Positions 1 through 8,477 of a stretch of 64,000 nucleotides of DNA are shown here, piece by piece. Numbering within the stretch: position 1 is the stretch's first letter; every line of letters begins with the position of its first letter. This DNA comes from Planomicrobium sp. Y74 (lineage in GTDB: Bacteria; Bacillota; Bacilli; Bacillales_A; Planococcaceae): assembly GCF_003668635.1 (NCBI RefSeq), contig NZ_RCWH01000009.1, positions 1-64,000 on the forward strand, read 5' to 3'. The position numbers were made by a program, and so were the translations under genes. The notes under the pieces are model-generated. The model had not been told where the DNA came from, did not search any database, and was given only the letters and a program-made list of their open reading frames with translations.

Positions 1-84
1 AGACCCATCACTATAATGAGCCTCCATCCTTCTCATCCTATCTAGGTAGTGCACCGATATAGCTTTACACTCTTCAATCAAGTA

Positions 85-273
85 TTAATCACCTTTTTTT
101 CTTGTATATTTAAAAAGCTTCTGATAATCACTCATATGTTGACTGGAAATGTTTTCGCAGAAGCGTAGATAAATAGCCGCCGATTTCCACTTGCACTTCT
201 TTCGTTCACCATGCATTTCCACCCTTCCTTTGAGGAATTGCTCTGCCCATTCTTTTCTTTTTATGATTGGCAA
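85..273 (-). CDS. Small hypothetical protein (weak)
   Basis: A 62-codon frame from a TTG codon follows the mpsC-like gene by 17 bases on the same strand. The product is rich in Lys and Arg and has no motif I recognise. There is no clear Shine-Dalgarno sequence before the TTG, so it may be a fragment of a longer gene or not translated. The only support is its position at the end of a minus-strand run of frames. Confidence 0.35.
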   Translation of the reverse strand: MPIIKRKEWAEQFLKGRVEMHGERKKCKWKSAAIYLRFCENISSQHMSDYQKLFKYTRKKGD

Positions 274-290
274 GCGGACTTGGCGTTACT

Positions 291-1003
291 CTAGTCGGTC
301 CAGGCTTTCAGCATCAAGACGATATACGCTTTGTTTTTGTCAAAATCCCAGTCGACGAAGAGTTCACTGATCTCCTGGTCCAAGACCGCTTCAGCATTGA
401 GGGTTCCCAGCAATCGATGATCGAGCGTGCGCTTCGCTAGCCGCAGTTCTTTGATGGCTCCGTTCTTGATCAATTCGATTTCAAGGTCCCCCATCGTGCC
501 CGTCCGCTCAATCAGAATCGCATGGCTACCCATCCGGTAAATTTCGATGTGTTCCGGTTCTTTTGCAGTCTTTTTGCTGAGCTCGACAACCTGTTCCCGC
601 AAGACTCGCTGGCCTTCATCTTCCGGCCCCTTGACGGTCGCGCTATCTTCGGTAAAACTTTCCCTGGTTCCATCCATTACGGCAATCAGCATCGCGGTTT
701 CCTTTTCCAAGTGCCAATCGGCATAGATTTCGACGATGTCCTGCTCAGCGACCTTTCCCAGCTCAACTTCCATGTCGGCTTTTAATCCTTCCATCAGCAT
801 GTCCCTCGTCTCCAATAGCCGTTTCATTTCATTCTGCTTCAGAAGGTTTTCTTCCGTGGGCAGAGAAAGTCCGACAGATAAATAAGGATGAAAGGCGGTT
901 CAACGGCAACTTTTACGGATGCGATGGTGTTATCAAGGTGTTTGCTTAGCAAGGATAAGATGAACTCCTCATATACTTTTCGGTCTGTCTGCTTTTTTGG
1001 CAT
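291..1003 (-). pseudogene. MpsC/DUF2294-family protein, two domains, frameshifted
   Basis: MpsC (DUF2294) proteins are linked to a Na+-translocating, membrane-potential-generating system and are often about 120 residues, with double-length forms of about 240. Here an ATG at 1003 with GGAG upstream opens a frame that ends after 54 codons. The next frame (827 down to 291, 178 codons) carries the rest. If the second frame is extended upstream it reads LSLPTEENLLKQNEMK, the expected junction of this family, so a single base was lost or gained near 860-870. The second frame contains a domain end (residues 1-60) and a second full copy (about 70-178). Two translated fragments or a sequencing error are alternatives. 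The family call is from memory of its pattern. Confidence 0.7.
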
Positions 1004-1189
1004 CAGAACGTCTCCTTTCAGGGAAAAATGATTTGGCTGGCTAACTGAACTGACAGAAGCCATAATCATCGGACTATCTTCCGAGTGGTTTCGTTTCGGC
1101 TTGCTCCTATCCCTTACTTTACAAGTGTCCATCCAGAAATCTCTTCCCTTTTCTAATTCCTTTTTCCGAAAATTTCAAACCGAACTGCT

Positions 1190-1360
1190 GGATTTAATGA
1201 CGTGCAATTTGAAAGTATTATTGATTCTCCCGGCTGGTTAGCTGCAATCCAGAGAAGAAGAATTGCCGATGGGATCCCTCGGATGAGGAGTACCTAAGCA
1301 GTTGGAAAGAGAGGGCCCATTCAATGAAGTATCAAAAGGTTGCTCTAATATACTTAGCCA
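1190..1360 (+). pseudogene. Decayed coding remnant, unknown
   Basis: Two plus-strand frames join into one plausible protein piece. The first reads FESIIDSPGWLAAIQRRR and, after one frame change, the second reads SDEEYLSSWKERAHSMKYQK. Neither has a start codon with a ribosome binding site. I do not recognise the family. It sits between the mpsC-like gene and a terminator-like hairpin. Confidence 0.3.
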
Positions 1361-1368
1361 TGCAAAAA

Positions 1369-1405
1369 GGCAAAGAAGACGCGGATAACCGCCATCTTCT
1401 CTGCC
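1369..1405 (+). terminator. Hairpin before dif-like site S1
   Basis: GGCAAAGAAGACGCGG and CCGCCATCTTCTCTGCC form an imperfect stem around ATAA, followed by a short T run (tattttt). It lies 23 bases before the dif-like site at 1429. Confidence 0.55.
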
Positions 1406-1428
1406 ACCTATTTTTCTAAGTCCCTGCC

Positions 1429-1456
1429 AATTCCGATTATGCCTGATATGTAAACC
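1429..1456 (+). other. dif-like XerC/XerD site S1
   Basis: Arm AATTCCGATTA, centre TGCCTG, arm ATATGTAAACC. The layout is 11-6-11, like dif. The right arm matches the Firmicute XerD arm (TTATGTAAACT, from memory) at 9 of 11 positions. The XerD-like arm faces the 3' end of the acetyltransferase gene, 77 bases away. Confidence 0.6.
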
Positions 1457-1532
1457 TGCTTAGCTTTTAATTAAGTTTCTAGATAAATGCCTTCTAAACC
1501 TTACTCTAAATGTATACCTAATACCCCAAAAC

Positions 1533-1988
1533 CTATAATTTAAGAGTCATAAAAATGTTGAAGTCACTTTTTTTATAATTAGCGAACGGCTCACAGTATT
1601 CAAATCCGAATTTTTTATATAAGTTAATTGCTGGTCCGAAAATTTCCATCGGTCCAGTTTCTAAGCTTATTTTATTATACCCACGCGACTTTGCTTCCTT
1701 AATTATATGATCAACCATTTTGGCGGCTACACCTTTTTTTAGATGAGCCGGTGAAGTTTTTAAGGATTTAAGCTCGCCATGTTGAGGATCGATTTCGTGA
1801 AGAGCCCCGAATCCTAAAAGTTCATGATTTTCCCAGGCACTCCAAAAAGTGATATCCGGTTTTTTTAACCCTTCAAGATCAAGTGCATATTTACTTTCAG
1901 GAGGACTCTGCTGGCTCATACTATTTATATGTTCCCCAAGCAATTGTTTGACCGCAGAATTTGTCAGATTGTCTAATTTAATTTCCAT
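1533..1988 (-). CDS. GNAT N-acetyltransferase, YsnE-like
   Basis: A 151-residue acetyltransferase expected to use acetyl-CoA in the cytoplasm. Length and sequence fit Bacillus subtilis YsnE closely: the PPES and KPDITFWSAWE blocks, the CoA-binding stretch around HLKKGVA (residues about 82-88) and a C-terminal FGFEYCEPF block. YsnE has been linked to indole-acetic acid formation, but the natural substrate here is unknown. The ATG at 1988 is preceded by GAAGGGATATAA. It is a single gene between a pseudogene and dif-like site S1. Confidence 0.85.
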   Translation of the reverse strand: MEIKLDNLTNSAVKQLLGEHINSMSQQSPPESKYALDLEGLKKPDITFWSAWENHELLGFGALHEIDPQHGELKSLKTSPAHLKKGVAAKMVDHIIKEAKSRGYNKISLETGPMEIFGPAINLYKKFGFEYCEPFANYKKSDFNIFMTLKL

Positions 1989-2085
1989 TTATATCCCTTC
2001 TTTCATTTTCTATGGATTAAATTATACTCTTCCATGAAACTCGGTAAAAAAATTAATAAAAAGCTTTTCATTAAAAGTATATTCA

Positions 2086-2350
2086 TTCATATGAGTCTTT
2101 CTGAAGCAGTGTTACCGGTGTTGTGGACTACAGAAATTTTGCGAACGTTCTTGCTGCTAAAACCAAACTCCACAACTGCTTGAAGAGCTTCAGTACCGTA
2201 GCCTTAGTTCCATGAGTTATATCCTAAGCAATAACTCACCTCATAATTTCCAGTTGAACTATCAAAAATATATAAATTCATCTCCTCAATTAGTTCGCCA
2301 TTGGCTTTCAATATCCCCGTCACAGAATTCTTCCGATTTATAGTTACTCA
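2086..2350 (-). pseudogene. RimJ/RimL-type GNAT acetyltransferase, broken
   Basis: A minus-strand frame reads GILKANGELIEEMNLYIF and, after an in-frame TAA, GYGTEALQAVVEFGFSSKN followed by VRKISVVHNTGNTASER. The GYGTEAL block is the acetyl-CoA-binding loop of RimJ/RimL-type acetyltransferases. The gene lacks its N-terminal part, has the internal stop, and ends early at about 2086. It is a clear relic with no function expected. Confidence 0.7.
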
Positions 2351-2478
2351 CAATTTTAGTTATCCGCTTCTTATAGGTCCTTATACGTAAGCTATTCAAA
2401 AACGTTAAATGTTCTTAGCGTATTGGTTCTTGATTGTTGGAACGAGCCGCCTTAGGCATTCTCAGCAGGTTGCCTCTC

Positions 2479-2931
2479 TCAATCAAATGGTGGGGGAGCA
2501 ATACTTAACTCCTTGGAACAGGTAGCTTCCAATTTCATCACAGCCCCAAAATATTGCTGGGCTACCGTAAAACTGATAAAAGCACACAGCTCGCTGATCT
2601 CCTTCTCCGAAAAATACTCCATTAGTATATCAAACGCGAAATCCGGAACCATTCCCTGGGGATAGGATAAAAAAACTTCCGCAAATCCCACTGACACAGA
2701 CGTTTTTTCGTCAAAGTGATGAGGATCTGGCTTCCCTTTTGCTTTGCAATACGCGCATCCATTGCTTTGGGCCAAGGTTCTCCTTACCTGTTCTTTTAGT
2801 TGAGCTGATAACAGGCCGTCCCGTTCCAATATGTCTCCCAATTCCGACCACGAGTTCATCACTTTCACATTATGACCTAATAACTTTTGAAACACTGTTT
2901 TCCCGTAAGGGGATGGATTGATTCTTGTCAT
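2479..2931 (-). CDS. Carboxymuconolactone decarboxylase/AhpD-like protein
   Basis: About 150 residues from the ATG at 2931, which has GAGGAGG eight bases upstream; a longer frame reaching 2985 lacks this signal. An NGCAYCKAKG segment carries the CxxC of AhpD-like alkylhydroperoxidase folds, in which the two cysteines relay electrons to peroxides. Helical segments around it fit this all-alpha family. It is transcribed divergently from an Lrp-type regulator starting at 3053, with 121 bases between them, so control by that regulator is plausible. The substrate is unknown. Confidence 0.65.
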   Translation of the reverse strand: MTRINPSPYGKTVFQKLLGHNVKVMNSWSELGDILERDGLLSAQLKEQVRRTLAQSNGCAYCKAKGKPDPHHFDEKTSVSVGFAEVFLSYPQGMVPDFAFDILMEYFSEKEISELCAFISFTVAQQYFGAVMKLEATCSKELSIAPPPFD

Positions 2932-3052
2932 TCGTCTAACCTCCTCGTTATAGTAACTATAAGCGATAAAGATTTCAACTTGCATTAAATCGTAAACCTG
3001 TTTTCAGGAAATAGGTTAAATTTTATACGAAAAGAAAGGAATTCAATTAAAA

Positions 3053-3493
3053 ATGAAAGTAGACGAAATTGATAAGAAGATTCTGAAGGAATTAGCTGAA
3101 AATAGCCGGTTATCCATGAGTGAGCTTGGCCGAAGAATTAAGTTGTCATCCCCGTCAGTAACGGAGCGAGTCAGGCAAATGGAGTCGTTTGGGATAATCA
3201 AAAAGTATACGTTGGACATTGACTACGAAAAATTAGGGTTGCCCATTCAATGCATCGTAGAGGCAACGATAAAAAACGGTGACTATAAACGATTTAAGAT
3301 GTACATCGAAGGACTTCCAAATGTAAATTTTTGTTATCGAATCGCAGGTAACGCTTGTTACCTGCTTAAAATGCAATTCGAAAATTTTTCAGAAGCCGAG
3401 AAGTTCATTAACACGGTAAACCCCTATGCTTCAACGGTTACCCACTTTATTTTTTCGGAAGTCCAGACAAGTATGAAAATGGAATTACAGTGA
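3053..3493 (+). CDS. Lrp/AsnC-family transcriptional regulator
   Basis: 146 residues, the usual length of the family. The N-terminal helix-turn-helix starts with DEIDKKILKELAENSRLSM and continues through a recognition helix near residues 30-50. Residues 65-140 form the RAM ligand-binding domain. Lrp-family proteins sense small molecules, often amino acids, and bind DNA as dimers or octamers. The divergent AhpD-like gene is its most likely target, which is an inference from the shared intergenic region. Confidence 0.85.
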   Translation: MKVDEIDKKILKELAENSRLSMSELGRRIKLSSPSVTERVRQMESFGIIKKYTLDIDYEKLGLPIQCIVEATIKNGDYKRFKMYIEGLPNVNFCYRIAGNACYLLKMQFENFSEAEKFINTVNPYASTVTHFIFSEVQTSMKMELQ

Positions 3494-3664
3494 CATAAGC
3501 AACACTTCACTTCTAGGGTTTTACTTGCAGAAATGGCGGGAGAAAATGCCGCTTAATTTAGTTAAGGGGTAATGGACATCTGCCCTAAACCAACAAGCAG
3601 GGTGGTAAAGAGATTTACTTAAAACCCTCAGTTTTACCTCCTGAAAATCAACATACTGCATTTA

Positions 3665-3689
3665 AGCAGGACTGTTTCACTGTCCTGCT
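3665..3689. repeat. Hairpin in the 3494-3785 intergenic stretch
   Basis: AGCAGGAC and GTCCTGCT form a perfect 8-bp stem around a 9-base loop. No T run follows, so it is not a standard terminator. Apart from this I see nothing in 3494-3785. Confidence 0.4.
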
Positions 3690-3785
3690 ACAGGAAAATA
3701 AAGGATAACAAATGACCTGTTTTTCGACTCTACGTCATCTAACCATTGAAAGATACCTAGCAGCTTAAAAGGGAATAAAAAGAAA

Positions 3786-3827
3786 AACGAGCCGTTCATC
3801 AAATCGAATGAATGGCTCGTTTTTTTG
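3786..3827 (+). terminator. Rho-independent terminator
   Basis: AACGAGCCGTTCAT and ATGAATGGCTCGTT form a 14-bp stem followed by TTTTTTG. It lies 13 bases before dif-like site S2. Confidence 0.8.
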
Positions 3828-3840
3828 TTGAGTTTTTAGT

Positions 3841-3868
3841 AGTTCCGATAAGTCATCATATGTTAACT
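3841..3868 (+). other. dif-like XerC/XerD site S2
   Basis: Arm AGTTCCGATAA, centre GTCATC, arm ATATGTTAACT, an 11-6-11 layout. Both arms match the window consensus and lie close to Firmicute dif arms. The XerD-like arm faces the 3' end of the Nudix gene 67 bases away; a terminator hairpin lies on the other side. Confidence 0.65.
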
Positions 3869-3934
3869 TACCAGCATCAAAACTATTGCAACGGCATAAT
3901 CTATTCTGCTGCGTACTTATAATGTTTAGTATGA

Positions 3935-4369
3935 TTATAAAAAGTTGAGTAGATCCTCAGGATACAGAAGTTTCTTACCGTTGAAAAGATCCTCTAATGG
4001 AATCCATTTTGCATATGTAACCCTGTTTCCTTCAACTACTTGAAAACTGTCTTTTTGGTATAAGGCTGAATCTTTGAATATTACTTCGTAAATCTGCGTG
4101 ATCTCATGGCCTATACTTCCCTCAACTTCAAAAATGTTTTCTAAACATGTAATATGGCGTCGTACTTCTATGTCGGTTGCTAACTCTTCATAAAATTCTC
4201 TTTGAATTGTTTCGCTGGATTTCTCACCCAATTCAATCGTGCCCCCAATGGGTCGATAATATACACCAGTTCCTCTGCTATGGTTTTCTTTATTTTCTTC
4301 TAACAGGATCTCGTTATTCCTATAAATCAATCCTAGTGTATTCGCTCGCGGAGACAAAATCTTATTCAC
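3935..4369 (-). CDS. Nudix hydrolase
   Basis: 144 residues with a complete Nudix box: GGTIELGE, seven residues, then REFYEEL (about residues 41-62), giving the G-x5-E-x7-RE-x2-EE pattern that binds Mg2+ or Mn2+. Such enzymes cleave nucleoside diphosphates linked to another group. A PIGG segment precedes the box, as in MutT-like members. The substrate cannot be told. It stands alone, with S2 and a terminator beyond its 3' end. Confidence 0.85.
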   Translation of the reverse strand: MNKILSPRANTLGLIYRNNEILLEENKENHSRGTGVYYRPIGGTIELGEKSSETIQREFYEELATDIEVRRHITCLENIFEVEGSIGHEITQIYEVIFKDSALYQKDSFQVVEGNRVTYAKWIPLEDLFNGKKLLYPEDLLNFL

Positions 4370-4579
4370 CCCTGAATCATCAATATTTAATTTAACAATC
4401 TAAAAAGCAATCTGAAATGTAACTAGCTTCGAAGAGAATCGAATTCAGTAAACCACTCTCTTATCTTAATCACCATTTGCTTATATTAGTTTTAATCTCC
4501 TCATTACTTTGCAAAACTATCAGCTTACTTTCATAACTGCTTAACATCTTAATTAAGTTCTATTCAAATTTTATGTAAT

Positions 4580-5158
4580 TTACTCTAGCACCAGATGAAA
4601 CCACTCAGTTTCTTGCAAGAAATCTTCTCTGGTAAGCTGTTGGCCTGAAATCTTTTGCCGATAAGAAGTTATGGTCCCATCATGCGTGACAATATAGATT
4701 CGCCTGCGTCGAAGGCTCCGGCAAAAACCCATGAATTCTTCAGCCAGCAAGTTAAATTCATCTTCAGGTAGGACATTAATGCCCCTTGACCACAAAGAAG
4801 AAGATAGGTTTTGTGCAGGAACAAAAGACGGAAATCCCTCTTGAAATCTTTCCAGATCGAGCAATTCATCACAGGGCAATGTCGTAGCAGCCAATCGGGC
4901 GGGAAATATACGGGGGGCTACCAGAGGATGTACTAATTTCCCGCACTCTATATTCTCACTCCAGATTGAAGCAGTTTGGAGTGTTCTTAAAGTCGGGCTG
5001 ACAATCAAAACGTCTTCAGAAGTTAATGGAAGGGTAGACCTTAACTTTTTCGCCTGGATCTTCCCTTGGATGCTCAACGAAGGATTACTCAAGTGAAGAC
5101 TTTCTGGTAAATCCAATGTATGTTCGCCTTGTCCATGGCGAATAAAAATCAATTCCAC
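4580..5158 (-). CDS. Histidine phosphatase (phosphoglycerate mutase-like)
   Basis: 192 residues. The catalytic RHG sits at residues 7-9 (FIRHGQGEH) and a second histidine in THDGT near residue 158, both hallmarks of the branch-1 histidine phosphatase superfamily. The protein would form a phosphohistidine and remove phosphate from a small molecule. ATG at 5158 has AGGGGAGG upstream. Next to DUF1871 and a phosphotransferase on the same strand, but spaced by palindromes, so probably separate units. Confidence 0.8.
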   Translation of the reverse strand: MELIFIRHGQGEHTLDLPESLHLSNPSLSIQGKIQAKKLRSTLPLTSEDVLIVSPTLRTLQTASIWSENIECGKLVHPLVAPRIFPARLAATTLPCDELLDLERFQEGFPSFVPAQNLSSSLWSRGINVLPEDEFNLLAEEFMGFCRSLRRRRIYIVTHDGTITSYRQKISGQQLTREDFLQETEWFHLVLE

Positions 5159-5205
5159 TTTTCTACCTCCCCTTAAATAGCGTCACTCTTGTTTGATTGA
5201 ATCTA

Positions 5206-5235
5206 AATGTAACTTAATTACCATTAAGTTACATT
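5206..5235. repeat. Palindrome T1 (11-8-11)
   Basis: AATGTAACTTA, 8-bp centre ATTACCAT, TAAGTTACATT. Perfect arms, no T run. It shares its arms with the palindrome at 5581 on the other side of the DUF1871 gene. Confidence 0.7.
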
Positions 5236-5256
5236 CAGACGCACTAAAAAAGAAAC

Positions 5257-5511
5257 CTATGTCTTTTTAGCAGCCTCCCATATTTTTAAAGCTACCGGCT
5301 GGCACTTTTCGATTGATAAAAACTCCTCAAACCATTTCATGAAAACTTGCCTGATACTTAATGCAAGTTCATCAACCGATTTCACGTGAGGCAAGAGCGC
5401 TACAATATCTCTGATTTCAGGATCGTATTCGTCCTCTGGACATCCAAGATCCAATAAACCAATCGGATCCCAATCATCAATGATACTTTTTACAAAAATA
5501 TATTCATTCAT
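5257..5511 (-). CDS. DUF1871 family protein (YugE-like)
   Basis: 84 residues, the typical length. The opening (DWDPIGLLDLGCPEDEYD, residues 13-30) is the signature of DUF1871, a Bacillales family of unknown function that includes B. subtilis YugE. The gene is bracketed by two palindromes with identical arms (5206 and 5581), so it looks like a single-gene unit. Confidence 0.75.
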   Translation of the reverse strand: MNEYIFVKSIIDDWDPIGLLDLGCPEDEYDPEIRDIVALLPHVKSVDELALSIRQVFMKWFEEFLSIEKCQPVALKIWEAAKKT

Positions 5512-5532
5512 AGCCCGGCTCCCTCAATGTGT

Positions 5533-5559
5533 CCTTTAGTTTTTGTCCTTTAGTTTTTC
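5533..5559. repeat. Short tandem repeat
   Basis: The block cctttagtttttgt is repeated twice in tandem (cctttagttttt, 14-base period) between the DUF1871 start and palindrome T2. Its role is unknown. Confidence 0.5.
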
Positions 5560-5580
5560 TAGTAACGCCTTATTTCTTTA

Positions 5581-5618
5581 TTTGAATGTAACTTAACTGC
5601 ACATAAGTTACATTCAAA
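5581..5618. repeat. Palindrome T2 (15-8-15)
   Basis: TTTGAATGTAACTTA, 8-bp centre ACTGCACA, TAAGTTACATTCAAA. Perfect 15-bp arms. The inner arms equal those of T1, but the centres differ. It has no T run in either direction, so a plain terminator is unlikely. Confidence 0.75.
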
Positions 5619-5684
5619 ATTAACTAAATAACTAATTATTGAACTTCTAGTTCTTCTAGCATACATGTTATGCGAATATACATG

Positions 5685-6698
5685 TCATTGTTTATTAGTT
5701 AACCAGTGCACTAAAGTTGAAATTTGTTCTGCATAGTTCTTTATCTCCTGAATGGTACCGAATACTTGAGCAGTTCCAATTTTCTGCTCTTCTTCGTCTG
5801 TACATTCTATCCATAGGGATCTTTTTAAACTATATTCAAGCCACCCTAACTTACCGGAAAAACCTCTAGCTAATATCATTTTCCAATCGGCATGCAGTTC
5901 ACCAAAGTTCTCTTTATATCCATTTATGAAGGAAAAGAATCTTTGCTGATTGATTTCTCCACTGTCATTTACAGACCAGTAGATGGCGGTTTCAATCAAA
6001 TCTTGCGTTGGATGAATAAAACCGGCCGACTCCCAATCAATGAGTACAGGATTGTAGTGGTTCCACAGCACGTTTTTAGGATCTAGATCCCGATGGCTAA
6101 GAACCAGATGTGACGACAAATAATCTGTGGCCGCAGCTGCACTCGAATTCCAGTCTTTCAAGTTTTGAAGGTTTTCAAGGAGTAGTTCCACCCACTCTGC
6201 ACCTTCTTCTTTTCCTATTTGCAAATAAAGCTCCCAATCAGTAAGAGGTACGTTATCCGTTCTATCCCTTGTTATTTCCAACTCGGAGAAATCAGTCTGA
6301 TGGATAGTAGCAAGAATCCGACCGATTTTTTCACAATGGTTGGCATCGATTTTCTCCTGTTCCAGGCTACTTCCATCCATCCATTTGAAGACGAGAAAAA
6401 ATTGCCCGTTAACATTTTGCACTATGTTCTCATCCTTTTTTTCGGCTGGGAGAGCAGGTATTTTCTTTGAAACAAGATGAGCAATTTTTTCTGAATTTAT
6501 ATAATTCTGGAGGGCTGTATGTCTGATCATTATGCTGGGATTTAATAGTTTGACTGCGTATTTTCCTTTGGTCGTTTCAATGGAGTACATTCTATGCAAA
6601 AGCCCACCAGAAATGGTTACAGCGGGATTTATTAAATCGCCGAGATCGGAATGTCGGCAGATGTCTTCAAATTCCATTCTGTATTTTAGTTTACTCAT
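5685..6698 (-). CDS. Aminoglycoside phosphotransferase-fold kinase
   Basis: 337 residues. The catalytic loop HRDLDPKN (near residue 203) and the following LIDWESAG with the metal-binding Asp are the diagnostic motifs of the APH/choline-kinase fold. The N-terminal half has a glycine-rich segment (ISGGLLHRMY) and a KYAVKLLNPS lysine motif for ATP. Substrates in this family range from aminoglycosides to choline and homoserine, and nothing here decides among them. Palindrome P1 lies 122 bases upstream of the start. Confidence 0.8.
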   Translation of the reverse strand: MSKLKYRMEFEDICRHSDLGDLINPAVTISGGLLHRMYSIETTKGKYAVKLLNPSIMIRHTALQNYINSEKIAHLVSKKIPALPAEKKDENIVQNVNGQFFLVFKWMDGSSLEQEKIDANHCEKIGRILATIHQTDFSELEITRDRTDNVPLTDWELYLQIGKEEGAEWVELLLENLQNLKDWNSSAAAATDYLSSHLVLSHRDLDPKNVLWNHYNPVLIDWESAGFIHPTQDLIETAIYWSVNDSGEINQQRFFSFINGYKENFGELHADWKMILARGFSGKLGWLEYSLKRSLWIECTDEEEQKIGTAQVFGTIQEIKNYAEQISTLVHWLTNKQ

Positions 6699-6820
6699 TC
6701 GATAACCTCCCTTTTCTTCTCGCTTTATAGAAATCTATTAACTATATTCTCTCTATTCCTAATTTTAACATTTCGATAACTATAAGATGACTTTAAATCC
6801 GATAATTATAGGTACAACAA

Positions 6821-6854
6821 AACCGTTCGTAAAAGTACACATTTACGAACGGTT
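6821..6854 (-). other. 34-bp loxP-format palindrome P1
   Basis: AACCGTTCGTAAA, centre AGTACACA, TTTACGAACGGTT: perfect 13-bp arms and an 8-bp asymmetric centre. Read on the minus strand the centre is TGTGTACT, matching the other copies at 50854, 60950 and 63814. It points toward the phosphotransferase gene. Confidence 0.75.
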
Positions 6855-6894
6855 GAAAGACCTTTAAACACTTTCGTATGTCATTTTCGATATG

Positions 6895-6944
6895 AAAAAT
6901 GCACTTCCGTTGTTAGTTTTTTCTAACAAGGGAGGTGCATTTTT
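6895..6944 (-). terminator. Hairpin terminator 3' of the 7011-7205 gene
   Basis: AAAAATGCAC and GTGCATTTTT enclose an inner stem GTTGTTAG/CTAACAA. On the minus strand it ends with a T run, 66 bases past the stop of the gene at 7011, and directly precedes palindrome P1 in P1's own orientation. Confidence 0.7.
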
Positions 6945-7010
6945 AGAAGATTAACTCTTATTTATCTACTATTAGGAGTTTAATGTACCTTTGAATCATT
7001 CAGTGCTGAG

Positions 7011-7205
7011 TTAAATGTTAACCTTCAGTTGCTCGCGAAGTTTTCCTATCGGTCCCGAATAGACACGGTCTACAGGTACTTTTTTGGTTTCATGGACCGT
7101 TAAACCTGCTTCTCTGAGTTTATCAATGACATACTGACGTTCATCTTGTGGTGAAAGTCTAACTTTGCCAGCACACAGTTCCTTACTTGAAGTTCTATTG
7201 CCCAT
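7011..7205 (-). CDS. Small protein with one LREAG...VYSG repeat
   Basis: 64 residues from the ATG at 7205, which has AGGTGA five bases upstream; a GTG at 7214 is a poorer start. The C-terminal half (KLREAGLTVHETKKVPVDR, then VYSGPIGKL) matches a unit found twice in the protein at 14344-14748, where it reads LREAGF...PKDGVYSGI. Function is unknown. A predicted Arg/Lys-rich N-terminus and location next to the partition locus could fit a DNA-associated role, which is a guess. Confidence 0.7.
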   Translation of the reverse strand: MGNRTSSKELCAGKVRLSPQDERQYVIDKLREAGLTVHETKKVPVDRVYSGPIGKLREQLKVNI

Positions 7206-7392
7206 ATAGGTCACCTAACCTTTTTAATTATTATCATACCCCATTATTATGCCTCTTAAAATAAAATATCCTGAAGTCGTTCTTTGCTTCTTGCTTCCTG
7301 CTAAGTCATTGATTTTAAATGGATTAGCAGTAAATAAATATTTAAATCCCCATAGAGAAGTTTTTGTGGTTAATATATATCTAATTTAACAC

Positions 7393-7438
7393 ACAAATAT
7401 ACGCATATATCTGCATGCTGATATATGCGTATATTTGT
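7393..7438. repeat. Large perfect palindrome upstream of parA
   Basis: ACAAATATACGCATATATC, centre TGCATGCT, GATATATGCGTATATTTGT: 19-bp perfect arms with an 8-bp centre. It lies in a stretch (7380-7470) made of alternating ATAT/GCAT steps. Position upstream of parA suggests a partition site or part of the origin. Confidence 0.7.
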
Positions 7439-7645
7439 ATATTTGCATATGCATATATTAATATACTGATTAATAATGACGTCCTCGATACCAGTAATAG
7501 GTTAAGTTGTCGAACGAAGATATCAATGCCGTTACATCTTTTGATTTTTTATTGCAGGAGATTTTTAGCAATGATATACTTGCATATGAATGATTAAAAC
7601 AAAAAATTCTAACAAAGCATTTTAATTGATAAGGAGGAAGAGACG

Positions 7646-8476
7646 ATGAAAGGTAAAGGTCGAGCTACAGTAGTTACCTTCGGAAATTTTAAAGGGGGTA
7701 CGGGAAAAACAACAAACAGTACTATGATTGCTTATGCCCTATCGGACATGGGTTACAAAGTATTGCTAAGTGATCAAGATCCCCAAGCAAACGCCACAAG
7801 TTTATATCTTAAAACTAAATCTGAAATTTCTGGTGAGATTGTAAGTTTTAACAAAACATTAATGACGGCTATTCAAGAAGAAGATTTAGGACAAATAATT
7901 ACAGAGGTAAAAGAAAATTTATTTTTGTTACCTAGCTTCAGCGACTTTGCTCTGTATCCCAGATTCCTAGAGAAGAAGTTTCCGAATGAAGTTGATCGAG
8001 TCCAGTACTTTTCAAAACTGATTGAACCTCTAAGAAATGATTTTGATTTTATTTTTATAGATGTACCACCTACCATCTCCATTATTACAGACTCTGCTCT
8101 ATATGCTTCTGATTTCGTGGTAGTGGTTTTGCAAACTCAAGAACGTAGTTTGCAAGGTGCTGAAGTCTTTACTACATATTTGCAGTCTCTTATTGATGAA
8201 TATGGAGCTGATTTAGATATAATTGGTATCCTTCCAGTTTTATTAAAAAATGGAGCAGCTGTTGATTTGGCTACTTTAGAAAATGCTAAAGAAATCTTCG
8301 GCGAGGAAAACCTCTTTAAGATTGTGGTGAAAAATATGGAACGTCTAAAACGTTTTGATATAACCGGTATTACGGATGACGATATGCACGACCGAAAAGT
8401 TCATAAAAGTTACAAAGCCATTGCCGAGGAGTTCATTTTAAGATTAAATGCTGAACTTGAAAGGGTGATTATATAA
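7646..8476 (+). CDS. parA: ParA-family partition ATPase
   Basis: 276 residues. The deviant Walker A motif FKGGTGKTTNS (residues 14-24) with both lysines, the IDVPP Walker B-like segment (about 135-139) and a D-x-DPQAN segment near residue 45 identify a MinD/ParA ATPase. These proteins assemble on DNA and move plasmid copies apart with a partner that binds the centromere. ATG at 7646 follows GGAGGAAGAG. The RHH gene starts one base after its stop, so they form one operon. The AT-rich palindrome at 7393 could be its partition site. Confidence 0.9.
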   Translation: MKGKGRATVVTFGNFKGGTGKTTNSTMIAYALSDMGYKVLLSDQDPQANATSLYLKTKSEISGEIVSFNKTLMTAIQEEDLGQIITEVKENLFLLPSFSDFALYPRFLEKKFPNEVDRVQYFSKLIEPLRNDFDFIFIDVPPTISIITDSALYASDFVVVVLQTQERSLQGAEVFTTYLQSLIDEYGADLDIIGILPVLLKNGAAVDLATLENAKEIFGEENLFKIVVKNMERLKRFDITGITDDDMHDRKVHKSYKAIAEEFILRLNAELERVII

Positions 8477-8477
8477 A

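Noticed and set aside
5650-5680. dif-like match (TTCTTCTAGCA ... TTATGCGAATA)
   Set aside because: Resembles chromosomal dif only in part; the XerD arm lacks GTAAAC.
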